Below, piece after piece: positions 53,661 to 63,384 of a DNA stretch of 64,000 nucleotides. The stretch comes from Flammeovirga sp. OC4. GTDB taxonomy: Bacteria > Bacteroidota > Bacteroidia > Cytophagales > Flammeovirgaceae. The notes beneath the pieces are model-generated. The model was not told where the DNA came from, did no database searches, and saw only the letters and a program-made list of their open reading frames with translations. The stretch covers positions 62,001-126,000 of the forward strand of contig NZ_JTAM01000012.1 of assembly GCF_000812565.1 (NCBI RefSeq). The letters run 5' to 3'. The first letter of the stretch is position 1, and every line of letters starts with the position of its first letter. Made by a program: the position numbers and the translations under genes.

Positions 53661-55661
53661 TTATTGTGATGGTACTGAATCATCCGTTGGTGACCCGGCA
53701 TTTCCATAGTCTTCTTTTACATTAGAAACAATCCATTCAGAATCCGTAGCATTGGTTCCTCTAGAATCATCCCAATCTGTATTACCATGGGTGGTGCCTT
53801 GTTTTCTCCAAAGCACAAAATCAACAGTGGCGTGAGTCACCCCAGCTACGTCCCATGCAGTATCTGGCCTGTCATCTTCACCAATATAATCAATTGGAGT
53901 TCCGCTTTTAGAAAGACGAATTGCATCATCACCATTAGCGGTTAATGCAGTCCATTCATAATCTATTGTAATTTTATTGGGGTCAACTCCAGATCTTCCA
54001 ATCACATAAACATCACCATCTGCTAGGGTACCTGATAGTGCTTCTTCATCGGTCCATGGATTATTATTAGACCTGTATGCAATCGAATAATTTGATAAAT
54101 CAATTGATCCCCCAGTGTTGTTATGAATCTCAAAATATGTATTTCTAAAACCGTCTACAGCATTAGACGAACATGCATACTCTGAAATAAACAAATCAGG
54201 ATCTTGAGGAGTTGGTCCTCCTCCGCCTTCATCTACTACATTTCTACCTTGAGATTCAGTGCTTAGTGTAGACCAAATATGGGTTGGAATTGTAAATGTT
54301 GCTTCCGTTCCTGCTGGATTGCTCTGAAGATCTAAATCAACTAACACTGACCCATCTCCAGTGCCCCACCAAGTAATATCACCATCTTCTAATTGATTTC
54401 TATACAAATAGATGTCTTCTAACTTACTGTTGTTGGATAGATCGATGGTTTGAATACCACCTCCATCAGACCAGGCACTTCCTGAGTTGGTGTGACGCAC
54501 CCTCAATACTTTTAACTCCGTATTGGCTGATAAATCAAGGTTGTCAATTTTACCTTGTTCAGCGATGAAATATTGTAGATCAGTAAGAGTGCTTAAATCA
54601 ATAGTCGCTAAGCCTGTTTTATTCATCGATAATGAATCAAGACCGGTAGGCAATGTAATTGTAGTAACAGTACTAAAACCTGAAGCTTGATCTAAATTTA
54701 GTGCGATAAGGTTTGTAGAAGTACTTAGGTCCAAAGTTTCGATTACATTATCCGCGAGGTTCAATCTTTCTAAGGCAGTGAAATACGATAGCTCTTCCAC
54801 ATTTGCAATACCTTTATCAGAGACATCAATTGATGTAACTCCTTCAACATCTTTTGGTATTAAATAGTATTGTCCTGTTGAAATGGGGCCTTCTGCATGT
54901 CCTAATTCCTTTAAAGCCTCTCCAAAATTGTTGTCTTGTATCACAATTCCATCATCAGGTAATTCTCCACCTGCTTGTTGTCTAGCAACGCCGTTTCGAA
55001 CTGTAAGTTGATCATAAATTACAGAGTCTATTGTGATCGGGTCACCAGTATTTTCAGAAACATCGATTTCTCTTAAGTTGATATTCTTAGAGACATCAAG
55101 ACTTGTTAGATCATGTTTTTCAAGCTCAAAAACAATCAGGTTTATATTATTGGTCAGATTAATAGACGAAACGAGCCCAGGTGCTCTTGACGAAGCACTA
55201 AATTCTATTTCCTCTAATAATCGAAGAGAATCTAAGTTTAAGGAATCTAGCCAGTTGTTATTAATATAGATACCTTTTATATTGGTACATTTCGAAAAAT
55301 CTAGAGCAGTGAACTCATTGGATGTAGCTCTAAAAGTTTCTAACCCGGTGAAGTAAATCAATTCTTCAAATTCGGTTAATTTTTCAGGAGAAAGAATATC
55401 TACATTCGAGCCTGAACTATTTTTGGCAATGTCCAACTCTCTTACCCTCGCTACTTCATTAGGAATGATATAATATACAGTATCGTTACCATCAACCTCT
55501 CTATGTCCGTAATTCAAAGCATATAAATCAAACCCTAGAGTTGGGTTATCGAAAAGGTAAATTTTCTGACCTCCACCAGAATTAGAGTCTTCACCCACTT
55601 GACTTTTACAGCCAAATACAGCAATAATAATGAGGAGGGAAGTGATTAATTTATGTTTCAT
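53661..55661 (-). CDS. LRR plus lamin-tail-domain surface lipoprotein
   Basis: This 666-residue lipoprotein is anchored at Cys18 (AVFGC). After a Ser/Gly tether, it has leucine-rich repeats in two blocks (about 80-215 and 270-460; for example LERLNLADNVIETLDLSTSTNLIALNL). Each block opens with a similar cap (YALNYGHREVDGNDTVYYIIPNEVARVRELD and EALKELGHAEGPISTGQYYLIPKDVEGVTSID). That suggests an internal duplication. A lamin-tail (LTD) domain follows at about 490-655 (LFISEYACSSNAVDGFRNTYFEIHNNTGGSIDLSNYSI...). LTDs are often found in large secreted nucleases and adhesins. It is the last gene of the operon, 12 bp after a porin. It probably binds the operon's substrate, or DNA or protein, at the surface; that role is inferred. 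Confidence 0.85.
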   Translation of the reverse strand: MKHKLITSLLIIIAVFGCKSQVGEDSNSGGGQKIYLFDNPTLGFDLYALNYGHREVDGNDTVYYIIPNEVARVRELDIAKNSSGSNVDILSPEKLTEFEELIYFTGLETFRATSNEFTALDFSKCTNIKGIYINNNWLDSLNLDSLRLLEEIEFSASSRAPGLVSSINLTNNINLIVFELEKHDLTSLDVSKNINLREIDVSENTGDPITIDSVIYDQLTVRNGVARQQAGGELPDDGIVIQDNNFGEALKELGHAEGPISTGQYYLIPKDVEGVTSIDVSDKGIANVEELSYFTALERLNLADNVIETLDLSTSTNLIALNLDQASGFSTVTTITLPTGLDSLSMNKTGLATIDLSTLTDLQYFIAEQGKIDNLDLSANTELKVLRVRHTNSGSAWSDGGGIQTIDLSNNSKLEDIYLYRNQLEDGDITWWGTGDGSVLVDLDLQSNPAGTEATFTIPTHIWSTLSTESQGRNVVDEGGGGPTPQDPDLFISEYACSSNAVDGFRNTYFEIHNNTGGSIDLSNYSIAYRSNNNPWTDEEALSGTLADGDVYVIGRSGVDPNKITIDYEWTALTANGDDAIRLSKSGTPIDYIGEDDRPDTAWDVAGVTHATVDFVLWRKQGTTHGNTDWDDSRGTNATDSEWIVSNVKEDYGNAGSPTDDSVPSQ

Positions 55662-55673
55662 GTTGTTTGAATT

Positions 55674-56975
55674 TTAGAAAATAATTTGAGCGACCACTTG
55701 TACTTCATATCTATCATTGGATAAAGTGGACTGATCAGTAGGGCTGGTACTGTCTTTTCCATCAATATAGGATCCCATTGCTTGTATTTTTAATGCGTCT
55801 TCCTTGAAATACTTTCCTACTCCAAGGGTATACCAGCTTTCTTTTTTCAGTATACTTTGATCGTAATCTTCATATTCTGGCATCAAAGAAGTATATCTGA
55901 AGTTAATACCCCATTGATTACTAAAAAGGTAGTCAATTTGTGTATTAAAGGCTGTTCCTAATACATACCTTGAACTCACTTCTTCACCTGTAAAACGTAT
56001 AACAGCCTGTTGTGATGAATAGATATCTTTGTTTGAATACGCAAAGCTATTGACGAAGTCAGCGGAGAACGAAATTCCCTTATATTTTAATAGTAAATCG
56101 ATATAGAACTTTCCGTAATTAGGGAATTTCTCGTTTCCGTCTTCATCAAATAGTTCAAACTCTCCATGTCCATCTCCGGTTTGCTCTGACGCTCCTACAT
56201 TATAGCTGAAAGAACCATTGATTGCGAGTTTCAATTTTTCTTCTCTATGAAAATCAACCACATGTTTATGGCCCTCTTTGCCAGTAAATGCACCCAGAGG
56301 GAGTATCTCCAATCGTCCTCCATATTTTAATCCTCCTTTATCAACATCTATGGAATTGTCACCAAAAGAATTCATTCCGTCACCAGAAGTAATCGCAACA
56401 AGTGGGTTGATAATGACATCGCCAAATTGAAATGAAGATTCATAGAAGATACCGAACTCTCTACCGTTAGAGGTGAAGCTATTGGAGAGGGCACTTCGGT
56501 TGACCATTGATAATTGCGATTCGTTGAGTGCGTACGCTCTGTCATTGGTAAAAGTAAGTTTCTGCCCAACGGAAAGTTTCATTTTCTTGTTAATATGAAA
56601 GGCGACAAAAGCTTCAAGTAAGGTGAATGAATTGACAAAATCTGCCTCAATAAAGAAACTTACCTTTTCCTTTACGGCAATTCCTTCGAAATTGGCTCTT
56701 GCAGCTCCAACGAAGAAATAGTTATTGGCAGCCGTGTCTAAATCGAAGTTTTCATGACCATATGAAGGCCTAACCATTCCGCTAATTTTAAAGGAATAAT
56801 CACCTTGATTCATATTCAAGTTAAGTCCCTTTCCTAATTCAAAATGAGAATTATTTGTGTTTTCGAGTAGATCAACATCATTCGTCTGATCATCATCAAT
56901 ATCTTGAGCAAATAATAAGGCTGGCAACAACCCTATCAATGCTAGGAAAACGATTTTTTGTTTTATTTTTTTCAT
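55674..56975 (-). CDS. OprP/OprO-type porin (operon gene 5)
   Basis: This outer-membrane beta-barrel of 433 residues has a signal peptide ending LPALLFAQ. The phosphate-selective porin O/P family is marked by GMVRPSYGHENFDLD, ANFEGIAVKEKVSFFIEADFVNSFTLLEAFVAFHINKKMKLSVGQKLTF, GLKYGGRLEILPLGAFTG and a final aromatic strand (VQVVAQIIF). In Bacteroidota such porins serve varied anionic substrates. It shares layout with the second porin of the operon (58551-59885), and the two look like paralogues. It lies 10 bp after the carboxypeptidase gene. Confidence 0.88.
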   Translation of the reverse strand: MKKIKQKIVFLALIGLLPALLFAQDIDDDQTNDVDLLENTNNSHFELGKGLNLNMNQGDYSFKISGMVRPSYGHENFDLDTAANNYFFVGAARANFEGIAVKEKVSFFIEADFVNSFTLLEAFVAFHINKKMKLSVGQKLTFTNDRAYALNESQLSMVNRSALSNSFTSNGREFGIFYESSFQFGDVIINPLVAITSGDGMNSFGDNSIDVDKGGLKYGGRLEILPLGAFTGKEGHKHVVDFHREEKLKLAINGSFSYNVGASEQTGDGHGEFELFDEDGNEKFPNYGKFYIDLLLKYKGISFSADFVNSFAYSNKDIYSSQQAVIRFTGEEVSSRYVLGTAFNTQIDYLFSNQWGINFRYTSLMPEYEDYDQSILKKESWYTLGVGKYFKEDALKIQAMGSYIDGKDSTSPTDQSTLSNDRYEVQVVAQIIF

Positions 56976-56985
56976 TGTTGTCTCT

Positions 56986-58539
56986 CTATATTTTTTGCTT
57001 TATCATATATCTATAAACTGGTAGCTCACTTCCTTCTTTGAAGTTTCCATCAATGACTCTAAAGGTGAAAAATGAATTGTCATTTTCGGGTTCCAAAGCA
57101 GGAGGTAACACATTGGCGTGTTCTTGTGTGAGGTATACAACATAGGAGCCTTTGGGAAATTCTTTTGAAATTTTTGAAGTCTTTGTTTTCAATTTTCTAA
57201 GGTATATATCTTCCCATTTTACAATTGAAACTGTATTTCTTTTCACCTCATAAGATTCTACTTGAAGGGTTTTAGAAGTACTCAATTGCTCTACTTTACA
57301 TCCTAAAACCTTTAACTTTTGAATTGCTTTTTCTTCATTTGGAAGTAATATATAGGCAAATGGTCTTTCTCGGGTACTTTTAGCTTTCATCTGCAACCCA
57401 TCAGTCATCACCACTTGGATGGTCTTCTTTTCCTCTGTCGCTAAATCAATACATGTATAATCAGTCTTAATGGTCGCTTTTTCTTGTTTAATCACAACAC
57501 TTTCATCAAGATCAGCCGTTAATTGATTCGCTTTTTTAATTGCTTCTCTAATTTTATCACCATTTTCATAAGCCGTTTTGAGATAGGACATACCCGCTAA
57601 ATAAGTGGTTTGGACTCTTCGTTTAAATGAAATTCTTTCAAGGTTTACACCTCTAATTTCCATGAGTACAGATAGACAATTGTTCAGAGCAAAATTCGTA
57701 GAGGTAGATCTAGGGCTGGATCCTCCTTGATTAAAATGTATATGTCCTTTTTGCATTTTGGTACTAGAGTAGTCAGATACATTTCGGCCGTTTTCTCTGA
57801 GGGCCTTTTTAGCGTTGGCAACTAATAGGTCCTTGGTTGTGTTACGAATAACGGAGTTAACGTTTAGATTATTAGAATACAAAAAGAAAGCGTCATAATA
57901 AGTAGTAATTCCTTTCTCTCCGAAATAGGAAAAATGTGCCCTGTAGGGATTATATTCATGGAAATCGATAGCAACTTGAGGAGAAAATTCTGAAAAAGCA
58001 GTTCGAATTGCGTTCGTTTCTGGAGTGGCTAATTTCATGAAGTCTCTATTCAGATCAATACCATTGGCAGATAAGCGGTTTTGGACATTATAACCATCTG
58101 CATTTGCCATTGGGAGAATAGTAATATCTAATCGATCTAGAAGTTGATTGTATTTTTGGTCGGTTATTAAGGTATGAAATAAATACAAAACACCTTCAGA
58201 ACTCGCGGGTTCATTTCCATGTAATCCTCCTTGCAACCAAACTTTTATCTTCGCTTCATTGGAAGGTTTGTTTATTCGAATCCGTATGATTTTTTTTCCC
58301 CTCTGACTTTCCCCAATATGATCTATTTTAATATAATCAATCTCTTTAGAGAGGGCATTTACATACTTGACCATTTCCTTATATTTAGTAAAGCCCTTCC
58401 ATTTTGCTTTTTGGAAAGCAGGAGTAGGAATGTCAATATTGGGTTCTGGGAAGAACTTTTCTTCCATAGCTCTAGACTGTCCAAGAATCTGGTAAACAGT
58501 CATGATACTTATGATAATATATGCTATTGTCTTTTTCAT
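56986..58539 (-). CDS. Secreted M14-family zinc carboxypeptidase
   Basis: This is a carboxypeptidase of 517 residues with an N-terminal hydrophobic signal (ending about ILGQ). All catalytic residues expected for M14 are visible: zinc ligands His107 and Glu110 (LHGNEP) and His194 (IDFHEYNPYR), substrate Arg165 (DLNRDF) and the base Glu294 (LMEIRG). The catalytic domain ends near residue 330. The remaining 185 residues form an extra C-terminal domain that may be an inhibitor-like or binding module. It sits between two porin genes, so hydrolysis and uptake of released amino acids are probably linked. The specificity pocket cannot be read with confidence. Confidence 0.88.
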   Translation of the reverse strand: MKKTIAYIIISIMTVYQILGQSRAMEEKFFPEPNIDIPTPAFQKAKWKGFTKYKEMVKYVNALSKEIDYIKIDHIGESQRGKKIIRIRINKPSNEAKIKVWLQGGLHGNEPASSEGVLYLFHTLITDQKYNQLLDRLDITILPMANADGYNVQNRLSANGIDLNRDFMKLATPETNAIRTAFSEFSPQVAIDFHEYNPYRAHFSYFGEKGITTYYDAFFLYSNNLNVNSVIRNTTKDLLVANAKKALRENGRNVSDYSSTKMQKGHIHFNQGGSSPRSTSTNFALNNCLSVLMEIRGVNLERISFKRRVQTTYLAGMSYLKTAYENGDKIREAIKKANQLTADLDESVVIKQEKATIKTDYTCIDLATEEKKTIQVVMTDGLQMKAKSTRERPFAYILLPNEEKAIQKLKVLGCKVEQLSTSKTLQVESYEVKRNTVSIVKWEDIYLRKLKTKTSKISKEFPKGSYVVYLTQEHANVLPPALEPENDNSFFTFRVIDGNFKEGSELPVYRYMIKQKI

Positions 58540-58550
58540 GTACTGTTGGA

Positions 58551-59885
58551 TTAAAAGGAAACTTGAAACATTAACCTACCAAATAGTTCGGCATTGGCAT
58601 CCATTACTTCTCCATCACTTCTTTTTGAGCCGGGTAGGGCATCAACGTAAGTTATGGATACTTGAACCTTTGCAGCGTCGTTCATAAGGTAGCGTGAAAA
58701 GGCAAGGGTAATATATTTTTCTCTATTGTAGAATTGTTCATTATTTAAAAAAGAATTGGTGTCTGGATCCAAGTATGTAAATCGGCCATCAATGGAATAG
58801 CCTTGTTTGAAAAGGTATCCCCCTTGAATATTATATCCCCTTCCGACCATCATTCTAGCAGAGACGTAATCTACAATTGTTGAATTGTTCAATCCATCAT
58901 CTGACCTAAGGTTAGCTGAAGTTCCGTTGTTTCTTACTCTATAAAATATTTCAGGTGAATAAACTCTAGAATAAGCCCATGTAAACTCTCCAAGTACTGT
59001 CCAGCCTTGGTACTTAAACATAAAATCACTGACAAGTTTACCATAATCGGGTAGTGTCTCCGTCACTCCATCATTGCCAAGGTAAATGATGTCTCCACTT
59101 TTTCTCCCTCTTCTACTACTCATGCCTACATTGTAACTGTAAGCTGCTCCAAAAACGAGTTTTGGAGTAAGCTGTCTTGCGTGATCTACTTCAGAGTATT
59201 CTCCCATGCCCCTAAACAGACCAAATGGGAGGAAATCAATTCTACCGCCATATTTCAATCCACCTCGATTTCTGAATGCATTTTGCCCATCGCCAGCTGA
59301 AATAGCTACTCCGGGTTTTACATACCAACTTCCAATTCGCTGCTTTCCTTCTACAAAAAGGCCAAAATCTCTAACTGCAGCAAAGGCGGAAGTTACCCTA
59401 GAACGCTCTACAAATTGCATGGCATCTGAAGGAATTCTCATTTCTCTATTGTCAGTCATTGTTGAACGTTGACCGAAAGTGACTTTCCAATTTTTATGAG
59501 GTTTATAAGTCACAAATGCATCCAATAGGGTACCTGAATAAAGATCTTCTCCATCGGAGTTGTTGGGAATAGCAAAGTCAACTCGTATACGATAACTGAA
59601 TTTTTCTTTTGCTGATTTTCCTTCTATGTCAAATCTAGCCCTACGGATACGGAAACGTGATTCTACTTCATCCCAATTATCAGTCGTTCTCATTTCCATT
59701 GTGGATTGAACATAGCTTCGGATTTTCATGAAATACCCACCATTAGGGCCATGAAAACGTATTCCTTTCCCTAATTCATAATCTTGAATATAAAATGGGG
59801 GAGAGGAGGATTGTTGCGCTTTTAAGCTAATGGCAAAAAAGGTGAACAATAATGTTCCTACTATAATTTTACATGTCTTTCTCAT
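58551..59885 (-). CDS. OprP/OprO-type porin (operon gene 3)
   Basis: This outer-membrane barrel of 444 residues has a signal peptide ending AISLKAQ. O/P porin features are GKGIRFHGPNGGYFMKIRSYVQSTMEMRT, RRARFDIEGKSAKEKFSYRIRVDFAIP, TLLDAFVTYKPHKNWKVTFGQRSTM, GGLKYGGRIDFLPFGLFRG and a C-terminal FGRLMFQVSF. It starts on the base next to the transporter's stop codon (no gap), so the two are coupled. It is the paralogue of the porin at 55674. Confidence 0.88.
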   Translation of the reverse strand: MRKTCKIIVGTLLFTFFAISLKAQQSSSPPFYIQDYELGKGIRFHGPNGGYFMKIRSYVQSTMEMRTTDNWDEVESRFRIRRARFDIEGKSAKEKFSYRIRVDFAIPNNSDGEDLYSGTLLDAFVTYKPHKNWKVTFGQRSTMTDNREMRIPSDAMQFVERSRVTSAFAAVRDFGLFVEGKQRIGSWYVKPGVAISAGDGQNAFRNRGGLKYGGRIDFLPFGLFRGMGEYSEVDHARQLTPKLVFGAAYSYNVGMSSRRGRKSGDIIYLGNDGVTETLPDYGKLVSDFMFKYQGWTVLGEFTWAYSRVYSPEIFYRVRNNGTSANLRSDDGLNNSTIVDYVSARMMVGRGYNIQGGYLFKQGYSIDGRFTYLDPDTNSFLNNEQFYNREKYITLAFSRYLMNDAAKVQVSITYVDALPGSKRSDGEVMDANAELFGRLMFQVSF

Positions 59886-61256
59886 TTAGAAGACGGATTT
59901 AATAATGAACATTGAAACCAACACTGATAGAAGAGGTATAAGGTTTCTTTTAGCGAGGTCGAAAGATGATATTCCTGCAAGTTCTGAAGTTGCAATGATT
60001 ACACCTGCAATAGGAGATGTAGCTCTGCCCATACTTGAAGCGAGCTGCATTGATAAGATCATTCCTATTTTATTTCCACCTAATTGTGCGGCAATGTGTG
60101 GTACCAAAGGACCAAAAGAGAAGAAGGAGGCATTACCACTTCCCATCAACATAGAAGCAAAGAAGATCATTGTGGTCATCAAAATTGATATGCCTTCAAA
60201 ACCTAAACCAGCACTTTGTGATGCGTTGACCAGGTGTTCTATAAAACCTAATGAAATTAGACCTTTTGAAAACATTTGAGCACAGACAATTAATGTCACT
60301 ACACTTGCGAATACTTTCCCCATGCCTTCCCAAAATATTTTCATCGAGCTCATTATATCTTTTAGATCTCTTTTTCTAATCAACTCCAACACCATACCTA
60401 CTATGGTACAGGTTAACATTGCAGTAGTGGTATCTAAAGTGATAGGAGGTTCAAAAAGATCAAAAGTTGGTGAAAAAATCATCAATAGCATTAAGGGCAT
60501 AACAGGTAATACTGCATAATATAACGGTGCAGTTACAGTAAATTCACCAGAATCTTGTTCATTTTCCTTGTCGAGATAACCTTCTTTTTTATCGTAGTAT
60601 TTGTTGACAAAAAAGTAGACAGTCATCAACACTATAGTCAGAGGAATGGTAAGTGGTAATTGATGATGAAGAAAGTAGTCCACAGCTTCAAGTTCCACCT
60701 GATGGGAAGCTTGGGCGGTATTGGCAGAGGCAGGTCCCATGTCAAATACCGTACAAGCAGTGATGACTGATACTACTGATACTCTACTGATTCCAAGTTT
60801 GGTGAGAACAGGGAAAATAGATGCCATCAATAATAGTCCAAGTCCTGTAGCAGAAGGAGTGGACATAAATAAGAATTGCCCGATTGGGATAACACAAGAG
60901 GCCGCAAAGTAAGGTGTCTTTTTAAGAAAGGTAATGGGTTTTGTACATACATATACTAAAGCATCACTAGCACCAATATGCCGCATATAAGCTACAAACC
61001 CACCTATGGTCATAATCATTAATCCTACCTTTGATCCTTTATCAGAAAGAATCTCAGTGATCATAGCGAATAAGTCAAAAGCACCTAAGCCCGTACTTTT
61101 TTTCATGTCAGGTAGATCATAGCTCATTACTAATGCAATCCCCATCATGGTCAAGCCACTAAAAAGCAGTACAGCTTGTGGATTGTATTTGTTGGTTAAG
61201 AGATAAGCTACAATACCGATCATTATCAATGTAATGATCACGCTTAGAATAGTCAT
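59886..61256 (-). CDS. DcuC-family C4-dicarboxylate/anion transporter
   Basis: This inner-membrane transporter has 456 residues, about the length of E. coli DcuC (461), and 11-13 predicted helices. Family features include the N-terminal segment with YNPQAVLLFSGLTMMGIALV, the loop MTIGGFVAYMRHIGASDALVYVCTKPI, TPSATGLGLLLMASIFPVL, FDMGPASANTAQASH and the re-entrant SMGRATSPIAGVIIATSELAGI. DcuC proteins exchange or take up C4-dicarboxylates; relatives may take amino acids or short peptides. Placement with a carboxypeptidase and porins suggests an acidic or peptide-derived substrate. Gene symbol withheld because the substrate is unproven. Confidence 0.87.
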   Translation of the reverse strand: MTILSVIITLIMIGIVAYLLTNKYNPQAVLLFSGLTMMGIALVMSYDLPDMKKSTGLGAFDLFAMITEILSDKGSKVGLMIMTIGGFVAYMRHIGASDALVYVCTKPITFLKKTPYFAASCVIPIGQFLFMSTPSATGLGLLLMASIFPVLTKLGISRVSVVSVITACTVFDMGPASANTAQASHQVELEAVDYFLHHQLPLTIPLTIVLMTVYFFVNKYYDKKEGYLDKENEQDSGEFTVTAPLYYAVLPVMPLMLLMIFSPTFDLFEPPITLDTTTAMLTCTIVGMVLELIRKRDLKDIMSSMKIFWEGMGKVFASVVTLIVCAQMFSKGLISLGFIEHLVNASQSAGLGFEGISILMTTMIFFASMLMGSGNASFFSFGPLVPHIAAQLGGNKIGMILSMQLASSMGRATSPIAGVIIATSELAGISSFDLAKRNLIPLLSVLVSMFIIKSVF

Positions 61257-61281
61257 TTAATTCGTATTTGGGTGTTTTGAA

Positions 61282-62331
61282 TTAATTTAAGTTGACACTT
61301 AGCCAATTCATAAATTCAATAGAACGATAAATGCCTGTTGCATTATGGTCAATACCTTGAATTGTGAATAGCTGATGCTTGTGTTGATTGCCGTATAATG
61401 AGTCATAAAACATCTGCATATATTGAGCTCGTTTATGCCTTGAATTTTGATTGCTACTTGTGATGTCTGATCCCCCTCCTTGCCAATTGGCTTGACAACT
61501 ATTGTCGGAATTGTCAAGATCTTCTGTACCGGTAGCATATGTGACAAGACGGTCAATATTTTGCGTGACTATTGTTGTAGAGTCAAGGTCATTTCTGTAA
61601 TCAGTAAACGAGGTGATATCAGTAAGACCATAAGCATAGTCATTGTAACCTTCACAATCTGTAGGGATTATATATTGATTATCGCTGTCCGAAAATCGCT
61701 TATTATTAATATATAAATAGGATGAAGGATCACTGACTACATATTTAAAAGTGTAGTTTTCGTATTGTTGTTCAAGGTTGTTGAGTGCGGCATACCTTTG
61801 AGTAAACTGCCCTCCTGCAGAGTGACCAATTAATAATATATTTTTGAGATTAGGGAATTTATCAATAAATACGTAATCCTTTAAAAACTTCTCTAAAAGT
61901 AAATAAGAACTTTGTCCATCTTCAGAGTTGGCTCCAATTCTCCAAATAGCTCCGGTCCAAAAAATATTATTATCTGCAGCATTGTTACTGTAAAAAGGTG
62001 CAACGATGAGAGTTGAACCTATTTTACCAACATCAAAAACACTATTGTACATGGATTGAAACTGATTTTGATAATCATAGTTGAGCCCGTGTACAACAAG
62101 CGTCATAGAAGTGATTTGGGGTAGAGTTGTATCGTCATTTAAATCAATTGAAGTAAAAAATGTAGTCGTTCTTGTTGAATTGGAGTTTTCCAAGTTGACT
62201 TTCACAAATGTATCAAGGTTAGTACCGTCTGATACGACGTAATCTGGAGGTGCATCGGGTTTGTACTGACAGGAAGAGAGATGAAATAAAAGAAAGCTTG
62301 TTAAAGCCAAAAATAGTATGCGGTTGTTCAT
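61282..62331 (-). CDS. Alpha/beta-hydrolase-like lipoprotein
   Basis: This 349-residue lipoprotein is anchored at Cys21 (HLSSC). The alpha/beta-hydrolase core shows an oxyanion segment TLVVHGLNY (near 77-84), the nucleophile elbow LLIGHSAGGQF with Ser171, and a late GIDHNATG with the catalytic His. Cysteines in PTDCEGYND and DNSCQANW may form a disulfide. It is the first gene of the six-gene minus-strand operon, 25 bp before the transporter gene. Substrate could be an ester, an amide or a polymer end. Confidence 0.83.
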   Translation of the reverse strand: MNNRILFLALTSFLLFHLSSCQYKPDAPPDYVVSDGTNLDTFVKVNLENSNSTRTTTFFTSIDLNDDTTLPQITSMTLVVHGLNYDYQNQFQSMYNSVFDVGKIGSTLIVAPFYSNNAADNNIFWTGAIWRIGANSEDGQSSYLLLEKFLKDYVFIDKFPNLKNILLIGHSAGGQFTQRYAALNNLEQQYENYTFKYVVSDPSSYLYINNKRFSDSDNQYIIPTDCEGYNDYAYGLTDITSFTDYRNDLDSTTIVTQNIDRLVTYATGTEDLDNSDNSCQANWQGGGSDITSSNQNSRHKRAQYMQMFYDSLYGNQHKHQLFTIQGIDHNATGIYRSIEFMNWLSVNLN

Positions 62332-62533
62332 AGTAAAAAGAAGAGTGAATAATGAGTCATTATATATTAAGTTAATAACGTGTGTTGATTAGTTATGAAT
62401 TTGATGTTTATATTATGTTTATTCTGAAATAAAATCAACTTATAGTCCAATTGTATGTTTTTTTAATTGCTTAAACTTGAGGAAATTAGGGTTCTGTTTT
62501 ACCTGTTTGTTAATCAATTATATAATTTTTAAT

Positions 62534-63349
62534 ATGGAAGACATATTTGCAAATCGACCCAAAAAAACAGGACAAGGCTATATTGAAAGGGAAGGAGAGA
62601 AAATTTACTATGAAAGCATTGGAGAGGGAACGGCTATTGTCTTTGGACATGGTTTAGGTGGAAGTCATGCTATCTTTTTCCAACAAGTACCGGCTTTAGC
62701 AAAGGATTACAGAGTGATTACGTTTGATCAACGTGGTTTTGGTAATTCTTCCAATATTAATTTGAAGCATTCACCGCATACAGCTGCTGAGGATATGAAA
62801 GCTGTTCTTGATCACTTGGGAGTAGATAAAGCGCATTTGGTAGGGCAATCTATGGGAGGTTGGTGCATGCTTGATTTTGCAATGAATTACCCTGAAAGAA
62901 CTTTATCGATTGTTTTTAGTAATTCATTGGCAGGGATTTATCAAGAAGATATCAAGCATTTTTATGCTATTCCTGCTCCAAGACCACCGGTTTCAAGCCT
63001 ACCTTTAGGTAAGCATTTCGGGTTGGCAGATCAGTTTTATGAGAAGAAACCCGAGATCGCCTATTTATACCTTCAAATAGGGTCAATGTGTCCACCTGCA
63101 CCTTCAGATATGAGAAAATTAATTAGAGAAACTTTTTATTCTGTAAAAGAGGTAAATGAGCTGAATCAAAAAATACCTATGTTATTCTGTACTGGATCTG
63201 AGGATATTACCTTTCCTCCAGAATGGATAAAAAAACTTCATGAGTTGATTACAAATTCAGAACTCAAAGTTTTTCAAGGGACGGCACATTCTCCTTATTA
63301 TGAATTACCAGAAGAATACAACGAAACAATAAGGGCTTTCTGTAAATAA
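62534..63349 (+). CDS. Alpha/beta-fold hydrolase (cytoplasmic)
   Basis: This is a 271-residue serine hydrolase with no signal peptide. It has the HG motif VFGHGLGGSHA, the nucleophile elbow LVGQSMGGWC, the acid in GSEDITFPPEW and the catalytic His in QGTAHSPYYE. It resembles the 3-oxoadipate enol-lactonase / esterase / haloperoxidase group. The substrate is not known. I chose the ATG at 62534; an upstream TTG (62477) would add 19 hydrophobic residues lacking a normal signal. It diverges from the six-gene operon, and a terminator follows. Confidence 0.87.
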   Translation: MEDIFANRPKKTGQGYIEREGEKIYYESIGEGTAIVFGHGLGGSHAIFFQQVPALAKDYRVITFDQRGFGNSSNINLKHSPHTAAEDMKAVLDHLGVDKAHLVGQSMGGWCMLDFAMNYPERTLSIVFSNSLAGIYQEDIKHFYAIPAPRPPVSSLPLGKHFGLADQFYEKKPEIAYLYLQIGSMCPPAPSDMRKLIRETFYSVKEVNELNQKIPMLFCTGSEDITFPPEWIKKLHELITNSELKVFQGTAHSPYYELPEEYNETIRAFCK

Positions 63350-63354
63350 AAAAT

Positions 63355-63384
63355 AAAGGGACTTTATTTTGAAGCCCCTTTTTC
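63355..63384. terminator. Bidirectional terminator between the hydrolase and ABC genes
   Basis: AAAGGGACTT / GAAGCCCCTTT forms a stem with mismatches, with a T run on the plus strand and an A/T-rich tail on the minus strand. It overlaps the end of the ABC gene. Confidence 0.6.

Noticed and set aside
59905-60279. 124-residue plus-strand open frame inside the DcuC-family gene
   Set aside because: It is antisense to a transporter with clear family features; no independent support.
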